Positions 37,030 to 48,640 of a stretch of 64,000 nt of DNA are shown here, in pieces. The notes under the pieces are model-generated. The model saw only the letters and a program-made list of their open reading frames with translations, was not told the origin of the DNA and ran no database searches. Both the position numbers and the translations under genes were made by a program. This stretch comes from Cladorhizidae sp. MBARI D1340-BT2 (lineage: Eukaryota > Porifera > Demospongiae > Poecilosclerida > Cladorhizidae), in assembly GCA_028752905.1 (NCBI GenBank), contig JAQNBH010000004.1, positions 50,260,771-50,324,770 on the forward strand, in the 5' to 3' direction. Numbering within the stretch: the first letter of the stretch is position 1; the number at the start of each line of letters is the position of its first letter.

Positions 37030-37031
37030 TA

Positions 37032-37345
37032 ACTTGAGAATCCCCTTCTTCAAGGAGAGGAGGGATGGATGCCACCAGGACATGTCTTTGCTTCCACCAT
37101 TCTGTCACTCCACAGAGACATGTGCTGGCCCCCACAAACATACTCCTACAGTAGTTTGTATATACAGAATCAGTTGGTGTGCAATATTTAAGGAATAGCA
37201 CATCTCATTAGCTCCTGCACTTATGATAGCAGTGGGTTGCTAGGCAACTAGATAATGCAGAATTTCCCCTGCCCTTTCAAATGTGTGGTCAAGTGTGAAG
37301 AGTATTATACACTGCATTTAATGTTTTTAGATTTTTAATCCAATG
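37032..37345. other. Spacer before 67-mer array, cassette 3
   Basis: Standard cassette spacer (ACTTGAGAATCCCCTTCTT, CAGAGACATGTGCTGGCCCC, then TTTTTAATCCAATG before the array). Short open frames on both strands at 36929-37201 are not conserved as proteins. No gene seen. Confidence 0.8.
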
Positions 37346-37589
37346 GTGTTGGTCCAGTGTGTGTCCCCATAGAGCTATGGCCACCTACTTCAACCTGCCT
37401 CCACCCAGTGTGGTGTTGGTCCAGTGTGTGCCCCCTTAGAGCTATGGCCACCTACTTCAACCTGCCTCCACCCAGTGTGGTGTTGGTCCAGTGTGTGTCC
37501 CCATAGAGCTATGGCCACCTACTTCAACATGCCTCCACCCAGTGTGGTGTTGGTCCAGTGTGTGTCCCCATAGAGCTGTGCTCCACCTC
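37346..37589. repeat. 67-bp minisatellite, cassette 3 (under 4 units)
   Basis: Same repeat as 18696-25124, here with fewer than four units. This is a roughly 26-fold difference in array length between neighbouring cassettes. Confidence 0.93.
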
Positions 37590-37907
37590 CTAGTTAGTGC
37601 CAGTGCAGTGCCTAGGGCTGTAGGAACTGCTGCTGGAGTGTTGTCTGGGAGGCACAGCCTCATAGAACATGTGGTTTACTAGAGAATTTTGCTGTGTGTC
37701 AACACCAATCTACACTAATATAACCTAATTAGCACATCCTTGATGCTGAGGTTAAGTATGCTAGTACTCCAAACACTTGTAAGATGTCCACCTCACCTGA
37801 CTCAGCTTCAGCATGGACCATCATTGAGCATGCGTGAGCATGGTGTGCTCCATGTGGGATAGCTCTGGTGCTGGTTGATGTACAGATGTGCTACACACGT
37901 GAGCATG
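37590..37907. other. Spacer between 67-mer and 42-mer arrays, cassette 3
   Basis: Same spacer as 12768-13089, including the TGACTCA heptamer near 37798. No gene seen. Confidence 0.8.
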
Positions 37908-40900
37908 TGCTAGTGTTAGGGCCAGGGCAATGGCTAGGGCCAGTGCAGTTGCTAGTGTTAGGGCCAGGGCAATGGCTAGGGCCAGTGCAGTTGCTAGTGT
38001 TAGGGCCAGGGCAATGGCTAGGGCCAGTGCAGTTGCTAATGTTAGGGCCAGGGCAATGGCTAGGGCCAGTGCAGTTGCTAGTGTTAGGGCCAGGGCAATG
38101 GCTAGGGCCAGTGCAGTTGCTAGTGTTAGGGCCAGGGCAATGGCTAGGGCCAGTGCAGTTGCTAGTGTTAGGGCCAGGGCAATGGCTAGGGCCAGTGCAG
38201 TTGCTAATGTTAGGGCCAGGGCAATGGCTAGGGCCAGTGCAGTTGCTAGTGTTAGGGCCAGGGCAATGGCTAGGGCCAGTGCAGTTGCTAGTGTTAGGGC
38301 CAGGGCAATGGCTAGGGCCAGTGCAGTTGCTAGTGTTAGGGCCAGGGCAATGGCTAGGGCCAGTGCAGTTGCTAGTGTTAGGGCCAGGGCAATGGCTAGG
38401 GCCAGTGCAGTTGCTAGTGTAAGGGCCAGGGCAATGGCTAGGGCCAGTGCAATTGCTAGTGTTAGGGCAATGGCTAAGGCCAGTGCAGTTGCTAGTGTTA
38501 GGGCCAGGGTAATGGCTAGGGCCAGTGCAGTTGCTAGTGTTAGGGCCAGGGCAATGGCTAGGGCCAGTGCAGTTGCTAGTGTTAGGGCCAGGGCAATGGC
38601 TAGGGCCAGTGCAGTTGCTAGTGTTAGGGCCAGGGCAATGGCTAGGGCCAGTGCAGTTGCTAGTGTTAGGGCCAGGGCAATGGCTAGGGCCAGTGCAGTT
38701 GCTAGTGTTAGGGCCAGGGCAATGGCTAGGGCCAGGGCAATGGCTAGGGCCAGTGCAGTTGCTAGTGTTAGGGCCAGGGCAATGGCTAGGGCCAGTGCAG
38801 TTGCTAGTGTTAGGGCCAGGGCAATGGCTAGGGCCAGTGCAGTTGCTAGTGTAAGGGCCAGGGCAATGGCTAGGGACAGTGCAGTTGCTAGTGTTAGGGC
38901 AATGGCTAGGGCCAGTGCAGTTGCTAGTGTTAGGGCCAGGGCAATGGCTAGGGCCAGGGCAATGGCTAGGGCCAGTGCAGTTGCTAGTGTTAGGGCCAAG
39001 GCAATGGCTAGGGCCAGTGCAGTTGCTAGTGTTAGGGCCAGGGCAATGGCTAGGGCCAGTGCAGTTGCTAGTGTTAGGGCCAGGGCAATGGCTAGGGCCA
39101 GTGCAGTTGCTAGTGGTAGGGCCAGGGCAATGGCTAGGGCCAGGGCAATGGCTAGGGCCAGTGCAGTTGCTAGTGTTAGGGCCAAGGCAATGGCTAGGGC
39201 CAGTGCAGTTGCTAGTGTTAGGGCCAGGGTAATGGCTAGGGCCAGTGCAGTTGCTAGTGTTAGGGCCAGGGCAATGGCTAGGGCCAGTGCAGTTGCTAGT
39301 GTTAGGGCCAGGGCAATGGCTAGGGCCAGGGCAATGGCTAGGGCCAGTGCAGTTGCTAGTGTTAGGGCCAAGGCAATGGCTAGGGCCAGTGCAGTTGCTA
39401 GTGTTAGGGCCAGGGCAATGGCTAGGGCCAGTGCAGTTGCTAGTGTTAGGGCCAGGGCAATGGCTAGGGCCAGTGCAGTTGCTAGTGTTAGGGCCAGGGC
39501 AATGGCTAGGGCCAGTGCAGTTGCTAGTGTTAAGGCCAGGGCAATGGCTAGGGCCAGTGCAGTTGCTAGTGTTAGGGCCAGGGCAATGGCTAGGGTCAGT
39601 GCAGTTGCTAGTGTTAGGGCCAGGGTAATGGCTAGGGCCAGTGTAGTTGCTAGTGTTAGGGCCAGGGTAATGGCTAGGGCCAGTGCAGTTGCTAGTGTTA
39701 GGGACAGGGTGCAGTTGCTAGTGTTAGGGCCAGGGCAATGGCTAGGGCCAGTACAGTTGCTAGTGTTAGGGCCAGGGCAATGACTAGGGCCAGTGCAGTT
39801 GCTAGTGTTAGAGCCAGGGTAATGGCTAGGGCCAGTGCAGTTGTTAGTGTTAGGGCCAGGGCAATGGCTAGGGTCAGTGCAGTTGCTAGTGTTAGGGCCA
39901 GGGCAATGGCTAGGGTCAGTGCAGTTGCTAGTGTTAGGGCCAGTGCAATGGCTAGGGCCAGTGCAGTTGCTAGTGTTAGGGCCAGGTCAATGGCTAGGGC
40001 CAGGGCAATGGCTAGGGCCAGTGCAGTTGCTAGTGTTAGGGCCAAGGCAATGACTAGGGCCAGTGCAGTTGCTAGTGTTAGGGCCAGGGCAATGGCTAGG
40101 GCAAGTGCAGTTGCTAGTGTTAGGGCCAGGGTAATGGCTAGGGCCAGTGCAGTTGCTAGTGTTAGGGCCAGGGTAATGGCTAGGGCCAGTGCAGTTGCTA
40201 GTGTTAGGGCCAGGGCAATGGCTAGGGCCAGTGCAGTTGCTAGTGCTAGGGCCAGGGTAATGGCTAGGGCTAGTGCAGTTGCTAGTGTTAGGGCCAGGGC
40301 AATGGCTAGGGCCAGGGCAATGGCTAGGGCCAGTGCAGTTGCTAGTGTTAGGGCCAGGGCAATGGCTAGGGCCAGTGCAGTTGCTAGTGTTAGGGCCAGG
40401 GCAATGGCTAGGGCCAGTGCAGTTGCTAGTGTTAGGGCCAGGGTAATGGCTAGGGCCAGTGCAGTTGCTAGTGTTAGGGCCAGGGTAATGGCTAGGGCCA
40501 GTGCAGTTGCTAGTGTTAGGGCCAGGGCAATGGCTAGGGCCAGGGCAATGGCTAGGGCCAGTGCAGTTGCTAGTGTTAGGGCCAAGGCAATGGCTAGGGC
40601 CAGTGCAGTTGCTAGTGTTAGGGCCAGGGCAATGGCTAGGGCCAGTGCAGTTGCTAGTGTTAGGGCCAGGGCAATGGCTAGGGCCAGTGCAGTTGCTAGT
40701 GTTAGGGCCAGGGCAATGGCTAGGGCCAGTGCAGTTGCTAGTGTTAAGGCCAGGGCAATGGCTAGGGCCAGTGCAGTTGCTAGTGTTAGGGCCAGGGCAA
40801 TGGCTAGGGTCAGTGCAGTTGCTAGTGTTAGGGCCAGGGTAATGGCTAGGGCCAGTGTAGTTGCTAGTGTTAGGGCCAGGGTAATGGCTAGGGCCAGTGC

Positions 40901-41769
40901 AGTTGCTAGTGTTAGGGACAGGGTGCAGTTGCTAGTGTTAGGGCCAGGGCAATGGCTAGGGCCAGTACAGTTGCTAGTGTTAGGGCCAGGGCAATGACTA
41001 GGGCCAGTGCAGTTGCTAGTGTTAGAGCCAGGGTAATGGCTAGGGCCAGTGCAGTTGTTAGTGTTAGGGCCAGGGCAATGGCTAGGGTCAGTGCAGTTGC
41101 TAGTGTTAGGGCCAGGGCAATGGCTAGGGTCAGTGCAGTTGCTAGTGTTAGGGCCAGTGCAATGGCTAGGGCCAGTGCAGTTGCTAGTGTTAGGGCCAGG
41201 GCAATGGCTAGGGCCAGGGCAATGGCTAGGGCCAGTGCAGTTGCTAGTGTTAGGGCCAAGGCAATGACTAGGGCCAGTGCAGTTGCTAGTGTTAGGGCCA
41301 GGGCAATGGCTAGGGCAAGTGCAGTTGCTAGTGTTAGGGCCAGGGTAATGGCTAGGGCCAGTGCAGTTGCTAGTGTTAGGGCCAGGGTAATGGCTAGGGC
41401 CAGTGCAGTTGCTAGTGTTAGGGCCAGGGCAATGGCTAGGGCCAGTGCAGTTGCTAGTGCTAGGGCCAGGGTAATGGCTAGGGCTAGTGCAGTTGCTAGT
41501 GTTAGGGCCAGGGCAATGGCTAGGGCCAGGGCAATGGCTAGGGCCAGTGCAGTTGCTAGTGTTAGGGCCAGGGCAATGGCTAGGGCCAGTGCAGTTGCTA
41601 GTGTTAGGGCCAGGGCAATGGCTAGGGCCAGTGCAGTTGCTAGTGTTAGGGCCAGGGTAATGGCTAGGGCCAGTGCAGTTGCTAGTGTTAGGGCCAGGGT
41701 AATGGCTAGGGCCAGTGCAGTTGCTAGTGTTAGGGCCAGGGCAATGGCTAGGGCCAGTGCAGTTACTAT
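37908..41769. repeat. 42-bp G-rich minisatellite, cassette 3 (about 92 units)
   Basis: The longest 42-mer array. Some units carry an internal duplication (AATGGCTAGGGCCAGGGCAA, near 38725 and 38950). A 1214-bp segment is duplicated in tandem: the shortened unit GGGACAGGGTGCAG occurs at about 39702 and again at 40916, and the variants that follow match in order. Open frames of up to 724 codons are repeat by-products. Confidence 0.95.
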
Positions 41770-41856
41770 GACCATATCCTTTTAGTTTATGAGGTGACTC
41801 AGATCTTGTGCCAATACCATTTTGTGTTCTAAAATATTGTGATTTGGACTTAGAGC

Positions 41857-42556
41857 TCCATAGATTCTGCACACTTCACTGCATGGACTTGATATATAAC
41901 TCAAAAGATAAGTTTCTCTGTGTGCTCTCTCCTGATACAAAAAAAATTGTTGCATAGGTATAGCTCCATAGATTCTGCACAATTAACTGTATGGACTTGA
42001 TATATAGCTCAAAAGATAGGTCTCTCTGTGTGCTCTCTCTTGATACTAAAAACTGTTGCATAGGTATAGCCATGCTAAAGTTACAGGCAGTCAAAGTTGG
42101 GGCCCTCATAACCTGAATGTCTATGTGATAATTGAAATACATGTAGTATCATTACTAGAGGAAGCTACTCTACTATGTGAGTATTTTAATTAGGCACTAA
42201 TGGCCATGCTCCAGGTGGTGTGTGTGTGTGTGTGTTTAGAGATATGTAGAGGGTGTGTCGGTTCCACTGGTGTCCCAACACAACTATGTATATTGTTACA
42301 TAACACATTCCAGGGTAACCCTGTGTGCTTGAGGAGACAACCACACCAGCTCCCTGTGGCCCCATAAATCATGATGACCTCATCTCTACACTAGCAAGAC
42401 TTATGCAACATTGAGCAGTGGAGCAGGAGACATGAATCAATGGCTGCATACTCCATCATGAGCTTCTAGTGTGAGTGTGCATGTGTGTGTGTGAGTGTGT
42501 GTGTGTGTCCACTGGTTGTATGGGGCAGTAGCTATTGGTGCACTCACCCTGAAAAC
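41857..42556. mobile_element. TIR element, cassette copy 4 (right half deleted)
   Basis: The left TIR has two tandem subrepeats (41857 and 41965). The interior matches the other copies up to CTCACCCTGAAAAC at 42556, where it breaks abruptly into a tandem array. In other copies this point is followed by CGTGGGCTACCATG, the hairpin, the right TIR and the linker, about 0.9 kb that is missing here. Confidence 0.7.
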
Positions 42557-43494
42557 TAGTATTAGGACTAGTATTATAACTAGTATCAGGACTTGTATTA
42601 TAACTAGTATTAGGACTTGTATTATATCTAGTATTAGGACTTGTATTATAACTAGTATTAGGACTTGTATTATAACTAGTATTAGGACTTGTATTATAAC
42701 TAGTATTAGGACTTGTATTATAACTAGTATTAGGACTTGTATTATAACTAGTATTAGGACTTGTATTATAACTAGTATTAGGACTTGTATTATAACTAGT
42801 ATTAGGACTTGTATTATAACTAGTATTAGGACTAGTATTATAACTAGTATTAGGACTTGTATTATAACTAGTATCAGGACTTGTATTATAACTAGTATTA
42901 GGACTTGTATTATAACTAGTATTAGGACTTGTATTATAACTAGTATCAGGACTTGTATTATAACTAGTATTAGGACTTGTATTATAACTAGTATTAGGAC
43001 TTGTATTATAACTAGTATTAGGACTTGTATTATAACTAGTATTAGGACTTGTATTATAACTAGTATTAGGACTTGTATTATAACTAGTATTAGGACTTGT
43101 ATTATAACTAGTATTAGGACTTGTATTATAACTAGTATTAGGACTTGTATTATAACTAGTATTAGGACTTGTATTATAACTAGTATTAGGACTTGTATTA
43201 TAACTAGTATTAGGACTTGTATTATAACTAGTATTAGGACTTGTATTATAACTAGTATTAGGACTAGTATTATAACTAGTATTAGGACTTGTATTATAAC
43301 TAGTATCAGGACCTGTATTATAACTAGTATTAGGACTTGTATTATAACTAGTATTAGGACTTGTATTATAACTAGTATTAGGACTTGTATTATAACTAGT
43401 ATTAGGACTTGTATTATAACTAGTATTAAGACTTGTATTATAACTAGTATTAGGACTTGTATTATAACTATGGTTAGCGCTTGGAGAATGACTT
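42557..43494. repeat. AT-rich 24-bp minisatellite variant (about 38 units)
   Basis: Units of TAGTATTAGGACTTGTATTA plus TAAC. The unit length is the same 24 bp as CTAGGGTTAGGGCTTGG and it aligns with it base for base, with GGG tracts changed to GTA and GGA. The last units (ACTATGGTTAGCGCTTGG) are intermediates between the two forms. Open frames of 368 and 354 codons are repeat by-products. Confidence 0.92.
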
Positions 43495-43527
43495 GGGCAA
43501 CCTATACATGTAATAGAACCGGAGTGT

Positions 43528-43558
<31 letters not shown>

Positions 43559-43860
43559 ACATGAATCACTGGAGGGCACACAGAATGGGCCATCTTGTGG
43601 CACTAAAGTTTTTGAACATTAACTCTTTCACCGACGGATTTACACAGGATTTAAAAAAACATGACTATGGTATATATATAAAATATTAAATACCAGATCA
43701 GGGGTGCACTAAAGTCCTAACTAAAGCCCCTAACAACCATGGTTGATGGGATAGCATTGGTGTTGATCAACATTGTGGTCGACAATTGGTTGCTAAGCAA
43801 CTGACTACACACTATGAATATTATTATCTAATTACAGCCTATGATAATCTCTGGAGGCAT
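43495..43860. other. Spacer between two 24-mer variant arrays
   Basis: About 365 bp holding a (TG)n tract (about 43522-43558) and single-copy DNA. TTAA at 43619-43622 followed by CTCTTTCACCGACGG looks like a solo piggyBac-type end. No gene seen. Confidence 0.6.
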
Positions 43861-45273
43861 GACTAGTATTAGTGCCTGGACCATGGCTAGTATTAGTGCC
43901 TGGACCATGACTAGTATTAGTGCCTGGACCATGACTAGTATTAGTGCCTGGACCATGACTAGTATTAGTGCCTGGACCATGGCTAGTATTAGTGCCTGGA
44001 CCATGACTAGTATTAGTGCCTGGACCATGACTAGTATTAGTGCCTGGACCATGACTAGTATTAGTGCCTGGACCATGACTAGTATTAGTACCTGGACATG
44101 ACTAGTATTAGTGCCTGGACCATGACTAGTATTAGTGCCTGGACCATGACTAGTATTAGTGCCTGGACCATGACTAGTATTAGTGCTGGACCATGACTAG
44201 TATTAGTGCCTGGACCATGACTAGTATTAGTGCCTGGACCATGACTAGTATTAGTGCCTGGACCATGACTAGTATTAGTGCCTGGACCATGACTAGTATT
44301 AGTGCCTGGACCATGACTAGTATTAGTGCCTGGACCATGACTAGTATTAGTGCCTGGACCATGACTAGTATTAGTGCCTGGATCATGACTAGTATTAGTG
44401 CCTGGGCCATGACTAGTATTAGTGCCTGGACCATGACTAGTATTAGTGCCTGGACCATGACTAGTATTAGTGCCTGGACCATGACTAGTATTAGTGCCTG
44501 GACCATGACTAGTATTAGTGCCTGGACCATGACTAGTATTAGTGCCTGGACCATGACTAGTATTAGTGCCTGGACCATGACTAGTATTAGTGCCTGGACC
44601 ATGGCTAGTATTAGTGCCTGGACCATGGCTAGTATTAGTGCCTGGACCATGACTAGTATTAGTGCCTGGACCATGACTAGTATTAGTGCCTGGACCATGA
44701 CCAGGGTAAGGGCCTGGACAATGACTAGTATTAGTGCCTTGACCATGACTAGTATTAGTGCCTGGACCATGACTAGTATTGATGCCTGGACCATGACTAG
44801 TATTAGTGCCTGGACCATGACTAGTATTAGTGCCTGGACCATGACTAGTATTAGTGCCTGGACCATGACTAGTATTAGTGCCTGGACCATGACTAGGGTA
44901 AGGGCCTGGACAATGACTAGTATTAGTGCCTGGACCATGACTAGTATTAGTGCCTGGACCATGACTAGTATTAGTGCCTGGACCATGACTAGTATTAGTG
45001 CCTGGACCATGACTAGTATTAGTGCCTGGACCATGACTAGGGTAAGGGCCTGGACAATGACTAGTATTAGTGCCTGGACCATGAGCTTGGACCATGACTA
45101 GTATTAGTGCCTGGACCATGACTAGTATATGTGCCTGGACCATGACTAGTATTAGTGCCTGGACCATGACTAGTATTAGTGCCTGGACCATGACTAGTAT
45201 TAGTGCCTGGACCATGACTAGTATTAGTGCCTGGACCATGACTAGGGTAAGGGCCTGGACAATGACTAGGGTC
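43861..45273. repeat. 24-bp minisatellite variant, GTATTAGTGCC type (about 59 units)
   Basis: Units of GACTAGTATTAGTGCCTGGA plus CCAT, a third form of the 24-mer. Units of the type CTAGGGTAAGGGCCTGGACA interrupt at about 44701, 44892, 45040 and 45242, which ties it to the TAGGG form. The array ends at an 8-bp CTAGGGTC (45266-45273) where a hAT element has inserted. Confidence 0.92.
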
Positions 45274-45485
45274 CAGTGGGGTAGGAACTGGTCCGGCAGA
45301 CCCGGCAGCTGCCGGACTAAAGTTTCATACCAATCTCCAGTTATCAAGCAACTTTCTAATCTTTACTGAGAGCACTCTCAGACTCTTCTCCATCCAGCTC
45401 TCTTATTTCAAAATTCAAATGAAGCCCACCAAACTCCGCCCCTACATTTTTGCGCGTGCTATTTTAGTATTATAGCAAGCAGATC

Positions 45486-45606
45486 ATGGCCACGAGTGAC
45501 TCGAAACAGTAAAATTCCTGCCCGCCTAATAGGCTCTACAAGTTTCCAAAACGGAAATTTGGAAAAAGCAAAGATGAGAGGTATATCTATTTAAAAGTGA
45601 GCTGAG
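45486..45606 (+). pseudogene. hAT transposase N-terminal fragment with premature stop
   Basis: An ATG at 45486 opens MATSDSKQ, then a TAA at 45510. The same frame continues as NRLYKFPKRKFGKSKDER before another stop. The YKFPKR-FGK pattern resembles the start of hAT transposases that have a TTF/ZMYM-type N-terminal zinc finger. Together with the C-terminal block at 46621-46908 it outlines a broken transposase in the element. A possible splice donor (GAG-GTATAT) follows. Low certainty because the match is short. Confidence 0.45.
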
Positions 45607-46329
45607 CATTATAGCTAGCTATAGAGGTTTATCTGTACTGCATCACAGCTATAATATAGCTATAGTAGCAAGGCATTATTTTAAATCTAAAACATACATG
45701 TAGCTACATGCCAACCATCCATGGTCCAGTACAGTCCTGAGATTTTTTGCATTTTTCACAATTTAGACTAGGAGTCCAGGACTATAAGCTGATTCAGCAC
45801 TGCCAATCATTTGGCATCTAGTGATGCCAGCCACCTTGTTCATGTGTTCATTGATACTGTATTATGTTACTGTAGCATTAATATTCACAGTGCTAGAAAA
45901 ATCATGAGGCTCAACCACCAGCAATAAAGGCAAAATAGAGTTTGCATTATCAGGACAATGTATTTATGATCCATTTCAAAGTAAATAACTTATTAACTGA
46001 GCTGTACAACTAGAGCCATATTTGCACAAGGCCTTAATCCAATCATCCAACTTGGTTTAGTCTTATCCAAGTTACATAGTAATACAATAATCCAGATTAA
46101 AAACACCAGGTAATAATACCTAACCTATAAAAATAGGTGGAGTACAATCCTTTAGAGATCATTAGTAAATAGCTACAGTGCAAGATGAATGAAAGTGCAT
46201 AGGAAAGAACCTCTAATGTACATAATGGCCAGGGAATGGAACAAAACCACCTTCAGTTGTCCAGGTATTAGACCAAGCCAGGTTGGCATGGATGCCAATG
46301 ATCCATTTTTATAACGTTTTTCGGAATCA

Positions 46330-46908
46330 AAAAGCTCCAAAGCGTTTTGAGAATGGAACAGGAGAATCTCATCAGTACACTGACTGCAGTTGAAGTTTAT
46401 TATCGTTACTTTTACTTTGAAGCAATAGACTTGGCCAAGCCATGATATGCTCTTTACCAAAATCTTGAAGAATTGCTGCCAATAAAAAGGATGATACTGC
46501 TCAGTTAAATGAAGTTGTTTCCTTTTATGGAGATGACTTCAATAAGAGTGAGCTTTCAACTCAACTTCAAGTTTTTAGTTCAAGTTTTAGTCAGAAGGAA
46601 CTGTAACACTGAAAGATATCTTGACTTTACTTCGCAATCTTTCTGATGGTCAACGTGCATTTTTTAAGCAGGTGTGCTGGGTTGCCCGTCTAATCCTTGT
46701 CATGCCTGCTACGAATGCTGCAAGTGAAAGATCGTTTTCGTGCATGAAAAGAATAAAAACATACTTACGAAGTATGTACACTATGAAACAGGATAGACTT
46801 AATCATCTAATGTACAAAGAAGCTTTGGATCAACTTGATTTAGTCACAATTGCAAATGAATTTGTGAGGAACAATGAGCACAGACTCAGAGTGTTCGGGA
46901 ACTTGTGA
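46330..46908 (+). pseudogene. hAT transposase C-terminal region, frameshifted
   Basis: The intact last stretch (46621-46908, 95 codons) has the hAT dimerisation signature: LILVMPATNAASERSFSC at about residues 25-42, MKRIKTYLRS, then QDRLNHLMY and IANEFVRNNEHRLRVFGNL at the end. Upstream, pieces of the same protein are readable in other frames: VEVYYRYFYFEAIDLAKP, a stop, then ALYQNLEELLP near 46385-46480, and FYGDDFNKSELSTQLQVFSS at about 46520-46585, ending in TAA at 46604. These frame changes and stops show a dead copy. Full-length relatives are several hundred residues long. Confidence 0.78.
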
Positions 46909-47082
46909 ACTTATTTCAAACTAGGTTTATTCCAGGTATATATATATATTCTTTTCAATTACCATGATATTTATTTTCAATAAGGTGCGTGTATCCCCCT
47001 TCCCCACACACACTTTCCCCTGACCAATCCCACAATGCTTCCTACCACCTCTGACACTGCTACTGTGTATATATATACTCTG

Positions 47083-47345
47083 CTAGGGTCAGGGCTTGGA
47101 CAATGATTAGAGTTAGCATTGGGAGGATCGGGGCCAAGGGATTGGCTAGGGCTAGGGCAATAGCTAGGGTTAGGGTTAGGGCTTGGATTATGACTAGGTT
47201 TATCGCATGGACAATGGCTATGTTATGGTTAGGGCTTGTAAAATACCCTGGGTTAAGGCTTGGATAATGACTAAGTCAGTGCTTGGAGGGTCAGGGCCAA
47301 GGGATTGGCTAGGGATAGGGAAATGGCTAGAGTTACAGGTGAATG
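47083..47345. repeat. Residual 24-mer array right of the hAT insertion
   Basis: This continues the array phase from 45273. It includes the longer block GATTGGCTAGGGCTAGGGCA, AATAGCTAGGGTTAGGG that also closes the 24-mer arrays of cassettes 3 and 5, and ends in ATGGCTAGAGTTACAGG as they do. Confidence 0.85.
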
Positions 47346-47719
47346 GGATTAAGGCAAGTAAGTCCTCCATTCTTGATTCCTAAAATCTTGTAGTGACTTG
47401 AGAATCCCCTTCTTGAAGGAGTGGAGAGATGGCTGCCACCAGGACATGTCTTTGCTTCCACCATTCTGCTACTCCACAGAGACATGTGCTGGCCCCCACA
47501 AACATACTCCTACATGTAATGTATATACAGAATCAGTTGGTGTGCAATATTTAGGGAATAGCACATCTCATTAGAATCAGTTCTCCTGCAAGTTTATATA
47601 GCACTGGGTTGCTAGGCAACTACAGAATGCAGAATTCCCCTTGCCCTCAGAGATTTAGGTCAAGTGTGAAGAGCATTATAGTTGAGACACTTTTTTTTTC
47701 CCCTTGGATTTTTAATCCA
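47346..47719. other. Spacer before 67-mer array, cassette 4
   Basis: Standard cassette spacer with the empty site for the TA-flanked element (CTTGTAGTGACTTGAG, 47388-47403). No gene seen. Confidence 0.8.
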
Positions 47720-48303
47720 GTGGTAATGCTCCAGTGTGTGTCCCCATAGAGCTATGGCCACCTACTTCAACCTGCCTCCACCCAGTGTGGTGTTGGTCCA
47801 GTGTGTGTCCCCATAGAGCTATGGCCACCTACTTCAACCTGCCTCCACCCAGTGTGGTGTTGGTCCAGTGTGTGTCCCCATAGAGCTATGGCCACCTATG
47901 TACTTCAACCTGCCTCCACCCAGTGTGGTGTTGGTCCAGTGTGTCCCCATAGAGCTATGGCCACCTACTTCAACCTGCCTCCACCCAGTGTGGTGTTGGT
48001 CCAGTGTGTGTCCCCATAGAGCTATGGCCACCTACTTCAACCTGCCTCCACCCAGTGTGGTGTTGGTCCAGTGTGTATCCCCATAGAGCTATGGCCACCT
48101 ATGTACTTCAACCTGCCTCCACCCAGTGTGGTGTTGGTCCAGTGTGTCCCCATAGAGCTATGGCCACCTACTTCAACCTGCCTCCACCCAGTGTGGTGTT
48201 GGTCCAGTGTGTGTCCCCATAGAGCTATGGCCACCTACTTCAACCTGCCTCCACCCAGTGTGGTGTTGGTCCAGTGTGGGTCCCCATAGAGCTATGGTCC
48301 ACC
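47720..48303. repeat. 67-bp minisatellite, cassette 4 (about 9 units)
   Basis: Same 67-mer. A three-unit block containing CACCTATGTACTTCAACC and a shortened AGTGTGTCCCC unit is repeated at 47868-48070 and 48071-48273, 203 bp apart. Confidence 0.93.
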
Positions 48304-48640
48304 TTCTTGTTAGTGCCAGGCAGTGCCTAGGGCTGTAGGAACTGCTGCTGGAGTGTTGTCAGGGAGGCCACACAAGGCCAGCCTCATAGAACATGTGGTT
48401 TACTAGAGAAGTTAGCATCCTTTGTTGTGTGTCGACACTAATCTACAGTAATATTACCTAATTAGCACATCCTTGATGCTGAGGTCAGGTATGCTAGTAC
48501 TCCACACACTTGTAAGATGTCCACCTCACCTGACTCAGCTCCAGCATGGACCATCATTGAGCATGCGTGAGCATGGTGTGCTCCATGTGGGATAGCTCAG
48601 GTGCTGGTTGATGTGCAGATGTGCTACACACGTGAGCATA
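48304..48640. other. Spacer between 67-mer and 42-mer arrays, cassette 4
   Basis: Same spacer as 12768-13089, with TGACTCA near 48531. No gene seen. Confidence 0.8.

Larger units (their letters stand above)
45274..47082 (+). mobile_element. hAT transposon, internally deleted, inserted in the 24-mer array
   Basis: A 1.8 kb insertion flanked by the 8-bp direct repeat CTAGGGTC (45266-45273 and 47083-47090), the usual hAT target-duplication length. Removing it rejoins the 24-bp unit in phase (ATGA-CTAGGGTC-AGGGCTTGG). The left end is CAGTGGGGTAGG, typical of this hAT branch; the right end is only weakly inverted (CTG). Plus-strand transposase remnants lie near the left end and at 46330-46908; the catalytic middle is gone. 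Confidence 0.78.
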
